Below are positions 55,896 to 64,000 of a stretch of 64,000 nucleotides of DNA, one piece after another. This stretch comes from Ricinus communis (Eukaryota; Streptophyta; Magnoliopsida; Malpighiales; Euphorbiaceae). The number at the start of each line of letters is the position of its first letter. Position 1 is the first letter of the stretch. The translations under genes were made by a program, and so were the position numbers. The DNA lies in contig NC_063258.1 in NCBI RefSeq assembly GCF_019578655.1, positions 19,038,802 to 19,102,801 of the forward strand. Reading direction: 5' to 3'. The notes beneath the pieces were generated by a model that was not told the origin of the DNA, searched no databases, and worked only from the letters and a program-made list of their open reading frames with translations.

Positions 55896-57100
55896 ATGTC
55901 TCAAAGAAAAGATAAAGGAATTGCGGAGGAGGAGCCAAAGGATATGAACCTAACATTATACATGAAGATTATACAAGGGACTTTGGAATGGCTCAATATA
56001 AGGTTCGAGAGCAAGGATGAGAGGTTGGAGAGAGTGGAGTCAAGTTCCCAAAGGGGGCAGCCTAGGCATCACAACCAACATAATGGGAGGCCAAGGTACA
56101 CCCATGACATGGACCATGAAAAATTTGATGATGATGACTTTGAAGAGGTGGAACGTGGGTCTAATGCAAACTGGGGCAGACTTGACAATGATGAAAGAGG
56201 AGCAAGGAGAGTAGATGAGAACTTGGGAAATATTAAGATGAAAATCCCAACTTTTCAAGGATAGAATGATCCCAAGGCTTACTATGAGTGGGAAAAGAAA
56301 GTGGAGCTTGTATTCAATTGCCACAACTACTCGGAAGAGAAAAAGGTAAAACTTGTTACTATTAAATTTACTAATTATGCTATTAATTAGTGGGATCAAC
56401 TTGGTGCTAAGTAGAAGGAAGAATCGAGAGCATCCTATTTCCACATGGGAGGAGATGAAAGTTGTGATGAGGAAACATTTTATTCCTCAACTTTATCATA
56501 GAGAGTTGCACAATAGACTGCAAAGTCTAGTGCAAGGATCTATGCATGTTGAAAAATATTGTAAAGAGATGGAGATTGCAAAGATTTTAGCTAATGTGGA
56601 AGAAGATCGTGAAGCAACAATGGCATGGTTCTTGCATGGATTGGACTGAGATATAGCTAATGTGGTTGAGCTTCAACACTATGCGGAGATGGAGAATATA
56701 TCGCACATGGCCATGAAGATTCTGAGACAATTGAAGAGCAAGACTGCCAAAACCTTTCGGCCTCAACTTCTATGAGGAAATTGAATTGGAAGCAGGACGA
56801 CAAGGCTGTTTTTAAGCCTAGATTTAAGTCTTTCAAGAATCCTAAAGTGGAGGGCGACAACAAATTCTAAGATAAATTCACTACATAAACATCTAAAACT
56901 AGAGATATTAAATGTTTTATATGTTTGGAAATGGGCCACACAGCTTCATAATGTCCAAACAAAAGAGCCATGATTATGAGGGATAATGGGGAAGTGGAGT
57001 CCAAAAGTGATGCCGCCCCTAGAAGATGGTAGTGACCAAAAGTATGCTGAACATGGTGATATATTAGTGGCAAGGCAAGCATTGAGTTTGTAGGCAAAAG
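55896..57100 (+). pseudogene. CRM-2 gag
   Basis: Start ATG at 55896 ('MSQRKDKGIAEEE'), 15 bases after a 'tttgttttgcag' run. An acidic and Arg-rich N-terminus follows, then the gag core: 'NIKMKIPTFQG', a TAG at 56262, 'NDPKAYYEWEKKVELVFNCHNYSEEKKVKL', a frame change, then 'TWEEMKVVMRKHFIPQLYHRELHNRLQ' and 'ANVEEDREATMAWFLHGLD' (56353-56649). The zinc knuckle at 56913-56954 has C-x2-C-x4-H-x4-C spacing with an in-frame TAA inside. The wording fits CRM-type gag. Confidence 0.75.
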
Positions 57101-57926
57101 AGGAAGAGGTACAAAGAGATAATATATTTCACACTAGATGCCGTGTCAAAGATAAGGTATGTAGCATGATAATTAATGGGGGTAGTTGTACCAATGTGGT
57201 TAGTACCAAACTTATTAAAAAATTATGTTTGCCAACTTTTAAACACTCTATGTGATAGCCTGGCCTAGAGAAGCGGTCTGATCAGGGAAGGGAAGTGGAT
57301 GGAGGGGCAAGGATAGGATGCCAGGACAAGGAGCGGCTTCATGCAATCTTCTAGGATGGCAGCACTCTAAGGTATGGGGTTACATGAATGAATCAAATTG
57401 CATGTCGAAATGGGGCGAGGAATGGTTAGTCACATATAGGTAAAGAGTTGGAACTAATCACATAAAGTTCCTTTTGGTTGTTTGGCTGTGGAATTGTAGG
57501 AACTCCAAAGTTAAATGAGCTTGGTTTGGGAAATTTTCAGGATTGGTGACCTCTTAGGAAGTTCTCGAATCTGCCAAGGGGACAGTTTCAAATTTTTAGG
57601 CTAGTCGGGGTCAAAGTAGATAATATCTTATGTGATTTAGTTCTGATTTGTTACACCTTAGGCCATATAAGCTTTAATGGTTGAATGATTGTGGTGAGAT
57701 TGTAGTTGCTAAGCAAGTATTTGTGTCTTTCTCTATTGGTAGGTATAAGGATGATGTGTTGTTTGATATGGTGCCTATGCATGCTAGACATATTCTTTTA
57801 GGCAGCCCATGGCAATTCGATAGACGAGTCATTCATGATGGTTTTACTAATAAATACTCTTTTGGAATGAATGCCAAATCTATTACCCTTGTTCCTTTGA
57901 CACCCAAAGAGGTGTATGAAGAGTAA
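57101..57926 (+). pseudogene. CRM-2 protease, split by an LTR-like insert
   Basis: The left part reads 'NIFHTRCRVKDKVCSMIINGGSCTNVVS'; the catalytic Asp of the expected DGGS box is Asn here. It is cut at 57250 and resumes at 57656 with 'YKL.WLNDCGEIVVAKQVFVSFSIGRYKDDVLFDMVPMHARHILLGSPWQFDRR', in which LLGSPW is the second protease motif. With the active-site change and the insert, this protease is dead. Confidence 0.7.
57251..57655 (+). mobile_element. Short solo LTR-like insert in CRM-2 protease
   Basis: 405 bases starting TGTGATAGCC and ending TTGTTACA, more GC-rich than its host, and breaking a continuous protease reading. Flanks CTCTA and CCTTA agree at three of five bases, so the target duplication is decayed if real. 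The TGT...ACA ends resemble Tekay-type LTRs, but no second copy is in the window. Confidence 0.6.
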
Positions 57927-58237
57927 ATGCACATGAAAAAGGAGAGCAATACAAAACATATAAGTGAGGGTGCGTAAGAAAAGAAAGAAAACGAGAACAT
58001 GAGTGCACAAAAAGAAAAAGATGAAGAGAGTCTGTGCATGAGAGAAAAAAGAAAAAGGTGAGGGTGTAAAAAGTGAGAAAAAGGAAAGAAAAAGAGAGTT
58101 TCTATGGAAGAGAGAGTGAGGTGAAAAGAGCCTTTTTGGCCAATCAGACCATATTTGTACTTATGCAAAAAGAGGCCTACTTTAATGCTAATGAGCTTAA
58201 CTCTTCTTTTCCTAGTGCTTTTGTTTCTTTGTTGTAG
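57927..58237 (+). other. CRM-2 protease-RT linker, decayed
   Basis: A/G-rich stretch with many stops. The last part, 'TIFVLMQKEAYFNANELNSSFPSAFVSLL'-like in frame pieces, is the usual linker before RT. Confidence 0.4.
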
Positions 58238-59334
58238 GAATTTGATGATTTATTTCCTAAAGAGTTCCTATATGGATTGCTAGCAATTAAGAAATAGAGC
58301 ATCAAATTAATTTCATTCTTATATCATCTATTCCTAATCAGCCTGCCTATAGGAGCAACCTTGAGGAGACTAAGGAGCTCCAAAGGCAAGTTGAAGAATT
58401 TACGACTAAAAGGATTGACTAGGGAAAGTATAAGCTGGTGTGCAGTTCTAGTTCTATTTGTGCCTAAAAAGGATGGAACATGGAGGATGTGCATTGATTA
58501 TCGTGTCGTCAATAAAATCACTGTAAGGTATAGATATCCCATTCCTAGGTTAGATGATATGCTTGATGAATTGCATGGTGCTTATATCTTTTCTAAGATT
58601 GACTTAAATAGTGGTTATCATCAAATTCGCATGAAAGAGGGCGATGAATGGAAAATGACATTAAAACAAAACATGAATTGTATGAGTGGTTAGTTATACC
58701 TTTTTGCCTTACTAATGCACCCAGTACTTTTATAAGGTTTATGAATCATGTTTTGCGTGCTTTTATAGGAAAATTTATAGTTGTCTATTTTAGTGATATA
58801 CTTGTTTATAGTCATGACTTGGATGATCATATGGAGCATGTGCACATAGTGTTAGATATTTTACATAAGGAATCTTTATTTGTCAATTTCAAGAAGTGTT
58901 CTTTTTGCCCTAATAAGCTTGTGTTTTTAGGATTCGTTGTGATTGCAAATGGAATAGAAGTTGATAAAGAAAAGATAAAGGCCATTAAAAAGTGATCGAA
59001 ACCTACTTATGTTGGGGATGTAAGGAGTTTCCATGGCTTAGCTAGCTTTTATTAGAGGTTTGTGGAGGATTTTAGTAGCTTAGCCGCACATTTAGCTGAA
59101 GTTGTTAAGAAAAGTGTAGGCTTTAAGTGGGGTGAATAACAAGATAAGCCTTTAATTTGCTTAAAGAAAAACTTATTTCAACACTTATACTTTTTTACCT
59201 AACTTTGCTAAAACTTTTGAGGTTGAGTGTGATGATGCTTCAAGTATTGGCATTGGAGCCGTGTTAATGCAAGAAGGACGCCCAATTGCTTACTTTAGCA
59301 AAAAAGATCAATTGGGAAGCCTTCAATTACCCAA
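58238..59334 (+). pseudogene. CRM-2 reverse transcriptase
   Basis: 'EFDDLFPKEF' near 58239 is the start. The main frame (58361-58693) has '[39 protein letters not shown]' and '[22 protein letters not shown]'. The frame shifts near 58650 to 58648-58995, with '[37 protein letters not shown]'. The catalytic box is FSD in place of FDD. Further decayed parts reach RNase H ('[21 protein letters not shown]', about 59217-59278). It ends at the kb repeat. Confidence 0.75.
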
Positions 59335-59964
59335 CATATGAAAAAGACAGAGATTAGAAAGAGAGACACAAATTAAACAAAAAAATGAGAATATCAGTAG
59401 GATTTCAGATCTGATAAGGAAAGTAGTCACAAGTCTTTGTTCTCTTCCATATGGGTAACCACAAGGATCATATGGAATTGATTTAAACATAAGGGTAGAC
59501 AAAGACACAAGAGAAAGGATGGACATGAGAATAAGTCTATCCTCGCTAGTGCGAGTGTTGATTAAGTCTAAAAAGTTCTTTAAAGAATTCATAACTTGAT
59601 TTCCCGCAAGGTGGAAAACTGAAATAATATGCTCATTATCCGTAAGAATTCAATTGCAAAAACAAGGGTAAAATTCCTGTGGGCCTACCTAAAATCACTC
59701 TGACCCAAGTTACTTCATCATCTGCATTTCAAACATCAAAGAGCTCGAATTCAACTTTTATTATGCTTGAAATAATGGAAAATAACATGATTTCTCACTT
59801 ATGCATGTGGATTTACATCTCCTTTTGCTTAATCATCAAGCTAAGGCCCAATGCCATCAGTCAAGCTTGTTAATTACGTTTTAAGAATTCTTTATGCCAA
59901 CCCTTGCATCATCAGGAGTCTTGATGCCTAGAGGAACAAGGAAGGGTGGAAATCTTAATAGTGC
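59335..59964 (-). repeat. kb repeat, minus orientation, partial
   Basis: Runs 'gacagagattagaaagagagac' to 'gaacaaggaagggtggaaatc', with the TATA region mostly deleted near 59657. Cut on the right by the LTR of ATH-7. Confidence 0.6.
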
Positions 59965-61128
59965 TGATATACATAGTTTTACACATATTTGCTTGAATAT
60001 TATTGCCTATTTTCTTAGCAATTATTATGCTTTTATTCGAAGATCACCTGTGTTTTCTGTTCTTTTGCATTTCAAGAGAATTTATAGGACCATCATTAGT
60101 ATTTGAGCAATTATAGATCAATACATGCAAAAACGGATGGGAATTCATCAAGATCGGATAAGAGCTCGCAGTGCATACATTAAGCACGGCCTAAGTCAAG
60201 GCCGTGCTGATCACCAAGGCCTGGACTCTAGCCGTGACCAACCATGAGCTTTTAGTCTTCAAAACATGGCACTTTGGGCACAGTTTCCGTAGCCACCACG
60301 GCCTCCAGCATGGCTCGTGGTGGCTTAGCCCCAGCGGGGGCACGACCATGAAGAAACCCTAATTGGTGAGATCCGAATTTTTAGCACGGCCTGGACTCTG
60401 GCCATGCTAACCAGCACGGCCTTGACCACGGCCGTTCTGAAACAAATATATAAGGAAAACTATTTTTTTTAGGGTTAAGAAGCAAGAAGCAAGGAGTGAG
60501 CCTTGGCGGTTGGTTCGGTTTTAGCATAGTGCTGTGTTCGGGAGAGAGTTGCAGAGAGGAAGAATCCCGGGATCGCAAGGTTCCAATTGCAAAACAGTAG
60601 TGGAGCAATTCAAGAGGCAATTAGGGAGATTAATCGTAGTGCAGATCCAGATTTGGAGCTGTTCATCCAATTCGAGAGAAAAGGGTGTACATGTTTCATT
60701 TTCATTATTCTTCTATTGTAATTGATTTCCTAGTTGTTTTAAACATGAACATGTTTAGCTAGATTGATTAAATCCATTGGGATTTCTTTACTATGTTGGC
60801 TTAATATTATATTATTAGATTGCTTGAGTTAGTTTTGTATTCTTCTTGCTTTCATTATTAATAAGATAATGCATTATTTATGAGACGTTGTGAATTGTGG
60901 TGTTTAGATTGCTTTATGTGATTGAGAAGTCCATTTGGCAATTGGAATTTTGAATAGCAAGAACTGGTTAATAGTCACTTAGAGATAAGGATAATTAACT
61001 AGCCAGATTAAGAATTAACAAAGCTTAATAGAGGCGGATTAAAGCTTAATGCTAATTTAAGAATCAATCGTTAGGAAGAGATTCCAACTTTAGGTTATTA
61101 GGTTTAGAAATTCGGTTATTTCGAGAGA
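59965..61128 (+). repeat. ATH-7: Athila-like LTR, 3'-truncated
   Basis: Starts TGATATACATAG, close to the ATH-1 LTR, and keeps the full GC-rich segment (60185-60440) that ATH-1 has partly lost. It ends near 61128 at 'tatttcgagagagg', about 300 bases before the usual LTR end, where minus-strand CRM-like pol begins. Confidence 0.7.
60426..60454 (+). promoter_or_regulatory. GC-rich motif plus TATA box, ATH-7
   Basis: CCACGGCCGTTCTGAA followed by TATATAAG, identical to the ATH-1 pair at 3252-3280. Confidence 0.5.
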
Positions 61129-61392
61129 GGTGGATTTAGACTTAGCCTTTAAACACACAATGCATTGACCACACACCTTATGTTCAATCAGTATGTCAAA
61201 AGTCTTATGCACCATAAAATGACCCATTAAACTGCCCCCATGTGCCTCTTTTACAAGTATCTCATGCAAAGAACAATTAGGAATACATAGGCGATTCTTT
61301 TTGTAAAGATATCCATCAAACTCATAGAAATCATTAAAGGCAGCCCCATTAGCACAAGTATTAAACATTTTACCAAAGTCACTATCATTCAA
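61129..61392 (-). pseudogene. CRM-3 integrase zinc-binding segment
   Basis: Encodes 'YEFDGYLYKKNRLCIPNCSLHEILVKEAHGGSLMGHF' and 'CGQCIVCLKAKSKS'. The HHCC ligands are visible as HGG...GHF and C-x2-C, but about a dozen residues between them are missing compared with the usual spacing. The core domain is absent. Confidence 0.65.
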
Positions 61393-61735
61393 ATACCACT
61401 CCTTAATAAACTCAAAACCCTAGAATTAATAGAATTAAGCAAAGCATACCTTCAGGATAATTCATCAGCAACCACATTCTCCTTACCTTTCTTATACTTG
61501 ATCACATATGGGAATGTCTCAATGAGCTCCATCCATTTGCATGTCTTCAGTTCAACTTGTCTTGCTCCTTGAGATGCTTCAAACTCTCATGATCTGTATG
61601 TATGACAAACTCCTTAGGCCAAAGGTAGTGTTGCCATGTATGCAAAGCATGAATCAAAGCATAAAGTTCTCTATCATATGTTGGGTAATGAAGTGTTGCC
61701 CCATTTAGCTTTTCACTAAAATAGCAAATTGGCCT
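61393..61735 (-). pseudogene. CRM-3 RNase H remnant
   Basis: Broken frames with 'DHESLKHLK' (near 61595) and 'YKKGKENVVADEL' (near 61470-61505), both conserved parts of gypsy RNase H. A TAA at 61736 separates it from the RT frame. Confidence 0.6.
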
Positions 61736-62643
61736 TTATGCTTGCACTACAACAGCCCTAACACTAATAGCATTAGCATCACATTCAATCGTAAAGGTTT
61801 TGTCCAAGTTAGGTAAAATTAGCAAAGGAGCACTACAAAATTTATCTTTAAGCAAATTAAAAGCATTTTCTTTTGCATCACCCCAATTAAACCAAACATT
61901 CTTCTTGACAATCTTATTCGAAGGTGCGACAATGCTACTAAAGTCCCTAATGAACCTTCTATAAAAGCTAGTAAGACCATAAAAACTCCTAACTTTGCTA
62001 ATGTCTGTAGGTGTCGACCATTCCTTAATTGCTTTCACCTTTTCCTCATCAACATCTAGACCTTTAGGACTAACAACAAAACCTAAAAATATGACTCTAT
62101 CCATGTAAAAACTACACTTCTTTAGATTACCAAACAATTTTTCTTTTCTAAGAACATCTAAGACCTTATCCATATGCATAACATGATCATCAAAAGACTT
62201 AAAATAGATTAGAATATCATCAAAATATACAACTACAAATTTACTAAGAAATTCACGCAATACATTGTTCATCAACCTCATGAAAGTGCTAAGTGCATTA
62301 GTAAGCCCAAATGGCATTACAAGCCTCTCATAAAGACTATACTTAGTCGTAAATGTTGTTTTCCACTCATCCCTAACTTTCATGCGAATTTGATAATATT
62401 CTAAATGCAAGTCAATCTTAGTAAAGCAACATGCACCATACAACTCATCATGCATATCATCTAACCTAGGGATAGGATGACTACTCTTTACCGTTATTTT
62501 ATTAATTGCACGATAGTCCACGCACATTTTCCAAGTGCCATCCTTTTTTGGAACCAAAATGACTAGAACATCATAAGGACTTAAGCTCTCTGGCACATGC
62601 CCGTTAGATATCAATTCATCCATTTGCCTTTGAAGCTCCTTTG
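61736..62643 (-). pseudogene. CRM-3 reverse transcriptase, longest open RT in CRM-like group
   Basis: 295 residues without a stop on the minus strand. Motifs in order: '[22 protein letters not shown]', '[15 protein letters not shown]', 'FTKIDLHLEYYQIRM', '[23 protein letters not shown]', the intact catalytic box 'VVVYFDDILIYF' (about 62228-62193), 'FLGFVVSPKGLDVDEEKVKAI', and RNase H start 'TIECDANAISVRAVVVQA', where DAN replaces the usual DAS. The ATG at 62623 is internal to pol; the reading goes on to 62640 ('ELQRQMDEL' wording) before the CRM-4 LTR. Confidence 0.8.
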
Positions 62644-63517
62644 TGATAGGAAATCATCATCTTAGCAACCACACACCCCAATAACTAATGAGTTATGATA
62701 CATATGGAATGCAAGAAAACACCCTCCAATCAAGATGATTCCAAAACCCAAGGATCTCCTCAAGTGAAGTTAGGAAAAAAAAACTAGTTCCAACAATGAA
62801 ACTAGCACTTGAATTCAACTCCAAACGCCACAAACCAAGTATGATTTGATAAGTTAAGAATCAAACACAAGATTTTGGTTAGAGAGCATACAAACTAAAA
62901 ATAGTTTGATAAGTTCAAAGTTCATGCAAGAACTTAAGCAAAAACACTCACACAGAGCAAACAAAGATTATCATTCAAAATTCTATATTTACAAATGGAT
63001 TTGGCTTTGATATTTATAGCCAAAACAAGACAGAGAAACCTAAATGGATGTCTTTTGAGCTTCCCCACGTTTTTCCCTTTAATTCCCCTTAAAACTTATT
63101 AAAAGTGGCTGTTTTTACATTGATGTCACTCATTTTTGTAACTCCCAAATGACAACTAATTATGTGCATCCATTTTGTAATTCCAAATTATGACTAATTA
63201 TGTGCATCTATTTTGTAACTCTAAAAGACAACTAATCACACCATAACTTAAGAAAAACCTAATAAAATGAAAATAAAAAAGGCTTCAAATGAATCTTATT
63301 GGACCTATGAGTTCAGCCCAAACTTATTGCACTAAATTGATGATTTTGGATCCTTTTGCAATCCTAAATCTTGACCGAGCCTTGTTGTGTTTGAACATTC
63401 CAAATGTCTTTAATTAAGCCCAACAAAGCTTCTTGCATACTTTTGGACTTGGATCTTGTCATTGGACCTCCTTGAAAGCTTAAAGGATCATTTGTAATTC
63501 TTGTCTTTATTGCATCA
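62644..63517 (-). repeat. CRM-4 3' LTR
   Basis: On the minus strand it starts TGATGCAATAAAG at 63517, right after a polypurine tract, and ends CCTATCA at 62644, an 874-base LTR. It sits inside CRM-3 pol just before RT. The five bases CTTTG (62639-62643) should be repeated beyond the right window edge if this is a simple insertion. Confidence 0.7.
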
Positions 63518-64000
63518 TTCCCTCTCTCCTCGTAAGGATTCGTCCTCGAATCAGCCTCATTGTCAACTTCATCACCTACATCAAATAAAGAAAGATCAGC
63601 AACATTAAAAGAAGCACTCACATTGCCATACTCACTTGGCAAATCTATCTTATAGGCATTGTCATTAATTCTTTCAAGAACTTGGAATGGCCCATCCCCT
63701 CTTGGCATTAATTTAGACTTCCTTTGGCTTGGAAATCTTTCCTTTCTCAAATGTACCCAAACCCAGTCACCCGGTTCAAATACAACTTTCTTTCTCCCCT
63801 TGTTGTGTTGCTTTTGATATTGTTGATTTCTTTTCTCTATATGAGTACGCACATTCTCATGTAAGCTTTTAACAAATTCAGCTTTTTGCTTGCCTTCAAA
63901 ATTAGCCTTATCAATGGGTAATGGCAATAAATCCATTGGAGTTAATGGATTGAACCCATATACAATCTCAAAAGGTGAACAATTTGTTGTACCATGAATA
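63364..64000 (-). CDS. CRM-4 integrase C-terminal part, reading into the LTR (partial)
   Basis: Open on the minus strand from the window edge to a stop at 63364. It starts in the end of the integrase core ('TNCSPFEIVYGFNPLTPMDLLPLP'), then '[46 protein letters not shown]', the DNA-binding C-terminal domain. The reading crosses the polypurine tract and goes about 50 residues into the 3' LTR, ending with 'GPMTRSKSKSMQEALLGLIKDIW'. Pol running into the LTR and lacking a typical chromodomain is a known CRM feature. This stretch has no stop or frame change, so CRM-4 may be the most intact CRM-like copy here; the rest lies outside the window. Confidence 0.8.
   Translation of the reverse strand, partial: IHGTTNCSPFEIVYGFNPLTPMDLLPLPIDKANFEGKQKAEFVKSLHENVRTHIEKRNQQYQKQHNKGRKKVVFEPGDWVWVHLRKERFPSQRKSKLMPRGDGPFQVLERINDNAYKIDLPSEYGNVSASFNVADLSLFDVGDEVDNEADSRTNPYEERGNDAIKTRITNDPLSFQGGPMTRSKSKSMQEALLGLIKDIWNVQTQQGSVKI
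63518..63531 (-). other. CRM-4 polypurine tract
   Basis: GAGGAGAGAGGGAA on the minus strand, directly before the LTR and inside the pol reading frame. Confidence 0.75.

Larger units (their letters stand above)
55735..59334 (+). mobile_element. CRM-2: CRM-like element, both ends missing
   Basis: Gag, protease and reverse transcriptase in order on the plus strand. The 5' LTR and primer site are absent (the solo LTR ATH-6 is at the left edge). The right edge is in RNase H, where a kb repeat starts. A 405-base LTR-like insert (57251-57655) splits the protease. Confidence 0.75.
61129..62643 (-). mobile_element. CRM-3: minus-strand CRM-like pol fragment
   Basis: From the right: reverse transcriptase, RNase H, then the integrase zinc-binding segment, cut at about 61129 by ATH-7. 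On the right it stops at 62643, just before RT begins, where the LTR of CRM-4 is inserted. Upstream parts would lie beyond the window. Confidence 0.75.

Noticed and set aside
56040..56444. 134-residue minus-strand open frame
   Set aside because: Antisense to CRM-2 gag; no domain.
57833..58168. Phe/Leu/Ser-rich minus-strand frame resembling membrane segments
   Set aside because: It is the reverse of an A/G-rich linker; the hydrophobic look follows from base composition.
1..64000. Host protein genes, tRNA or rRNA genes
   Set aside because: Nothing other than retroelement coding was recognised on either strand. Introns could hide a short gene in the unassigned stretches (23666-23899, 28128-28984, 53741-54295), but I see no support.

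Overview
This window looks like repeat-rich DNA from a flowering plant, probably a heterochromatic or pericentromeric stretch. I found no confident host gene, tRNA, rRNA or CRISPR array. Almost everything that can be explained is LTR retrotransposon. Much of it is nested and in both orientations, mixed with many copies of a ~1.05-kb repeat, called the 'kb repeat' below, that I do not recognise. Plant origin is inferred from primer sites for initiator tRNA-Met and tRNA-Asp, chromodomain Ty3/gypsy (Tekay/Del-like and CRM-like) pol, Athila/Tat-like gag-protease and Ty1/copia pol. Clade names rest on motif recognition, not a database search.

Layout. 1-1450: CRM-like LTR scraps and kb-repeat copies. 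1455-14624: CRM-like element CRM-1, broken by two younger insertions: ATH-1 (2833-5636) in its reverse transcriptase and ATH-2 (6453-14016, perfect 5-bp target duplication GCTTG) in its 3' LTR. 14928-17449: 5'-truncated Tekay-like TEK-1. 17450-18384: CRM-like LTR material. 18385-22117: Athila-like ATH-3 (LTR, primer site, gag). 22118-23665: CRM-like LTR and kb repeat. 23900-25363: Athila-like solo LTR with target duplication CAAAC. 25418-28127: copia element lacking reverse transcriptase. 28985-33229: patchwork of kb repeats and CRM-like LTR pieces in alternating orientation. 33235-42902: full-length Tekay-like TEK-2 with ~2.36-kb LTRs and target duplication TTATC. 42908-49103: kb-repeat array. 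49104-53740: ATH-5, a second copy of the ATH-2 type. 54296-55734: solo LTR. 55735-59334: CRM-2. 59335-59964: kb repeat. 59965-61128: Athila-like LTR. 61129-64000: minus-strand CRM-like pol pieces, one holding the LTR of another.

How the parts relate. The CRM-like elements read pol through the polypurine tract into the 3' LTR, as known for CRM chromoviruses. Some LTR copies carry an Asn-Pro/Arg-rich minisatellite in that overlap. ATH-2 and ATH-5 share one structure: gag and protease, then a short conserved tail, a stop and a long noncoding stretch, with no reverse transcriptase or integrase. That points to a non-autonomous gag-protease family. Athila-like LTRs share a GC-rich CCACGGCCGT motif just before a TATATA box. 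The kb repeat also carries a TATAAAA box and occurs in direct and head-to-head arrangements.

Reading frames are broken everywhere, even in TEK-2, whose LTRs look nearly identical. Differences between the two LTRs of ATH-2 sit at CAG/CTG/CCG-like sites, so some breaks may be sequence error at methylated cytosines rather than true decay.
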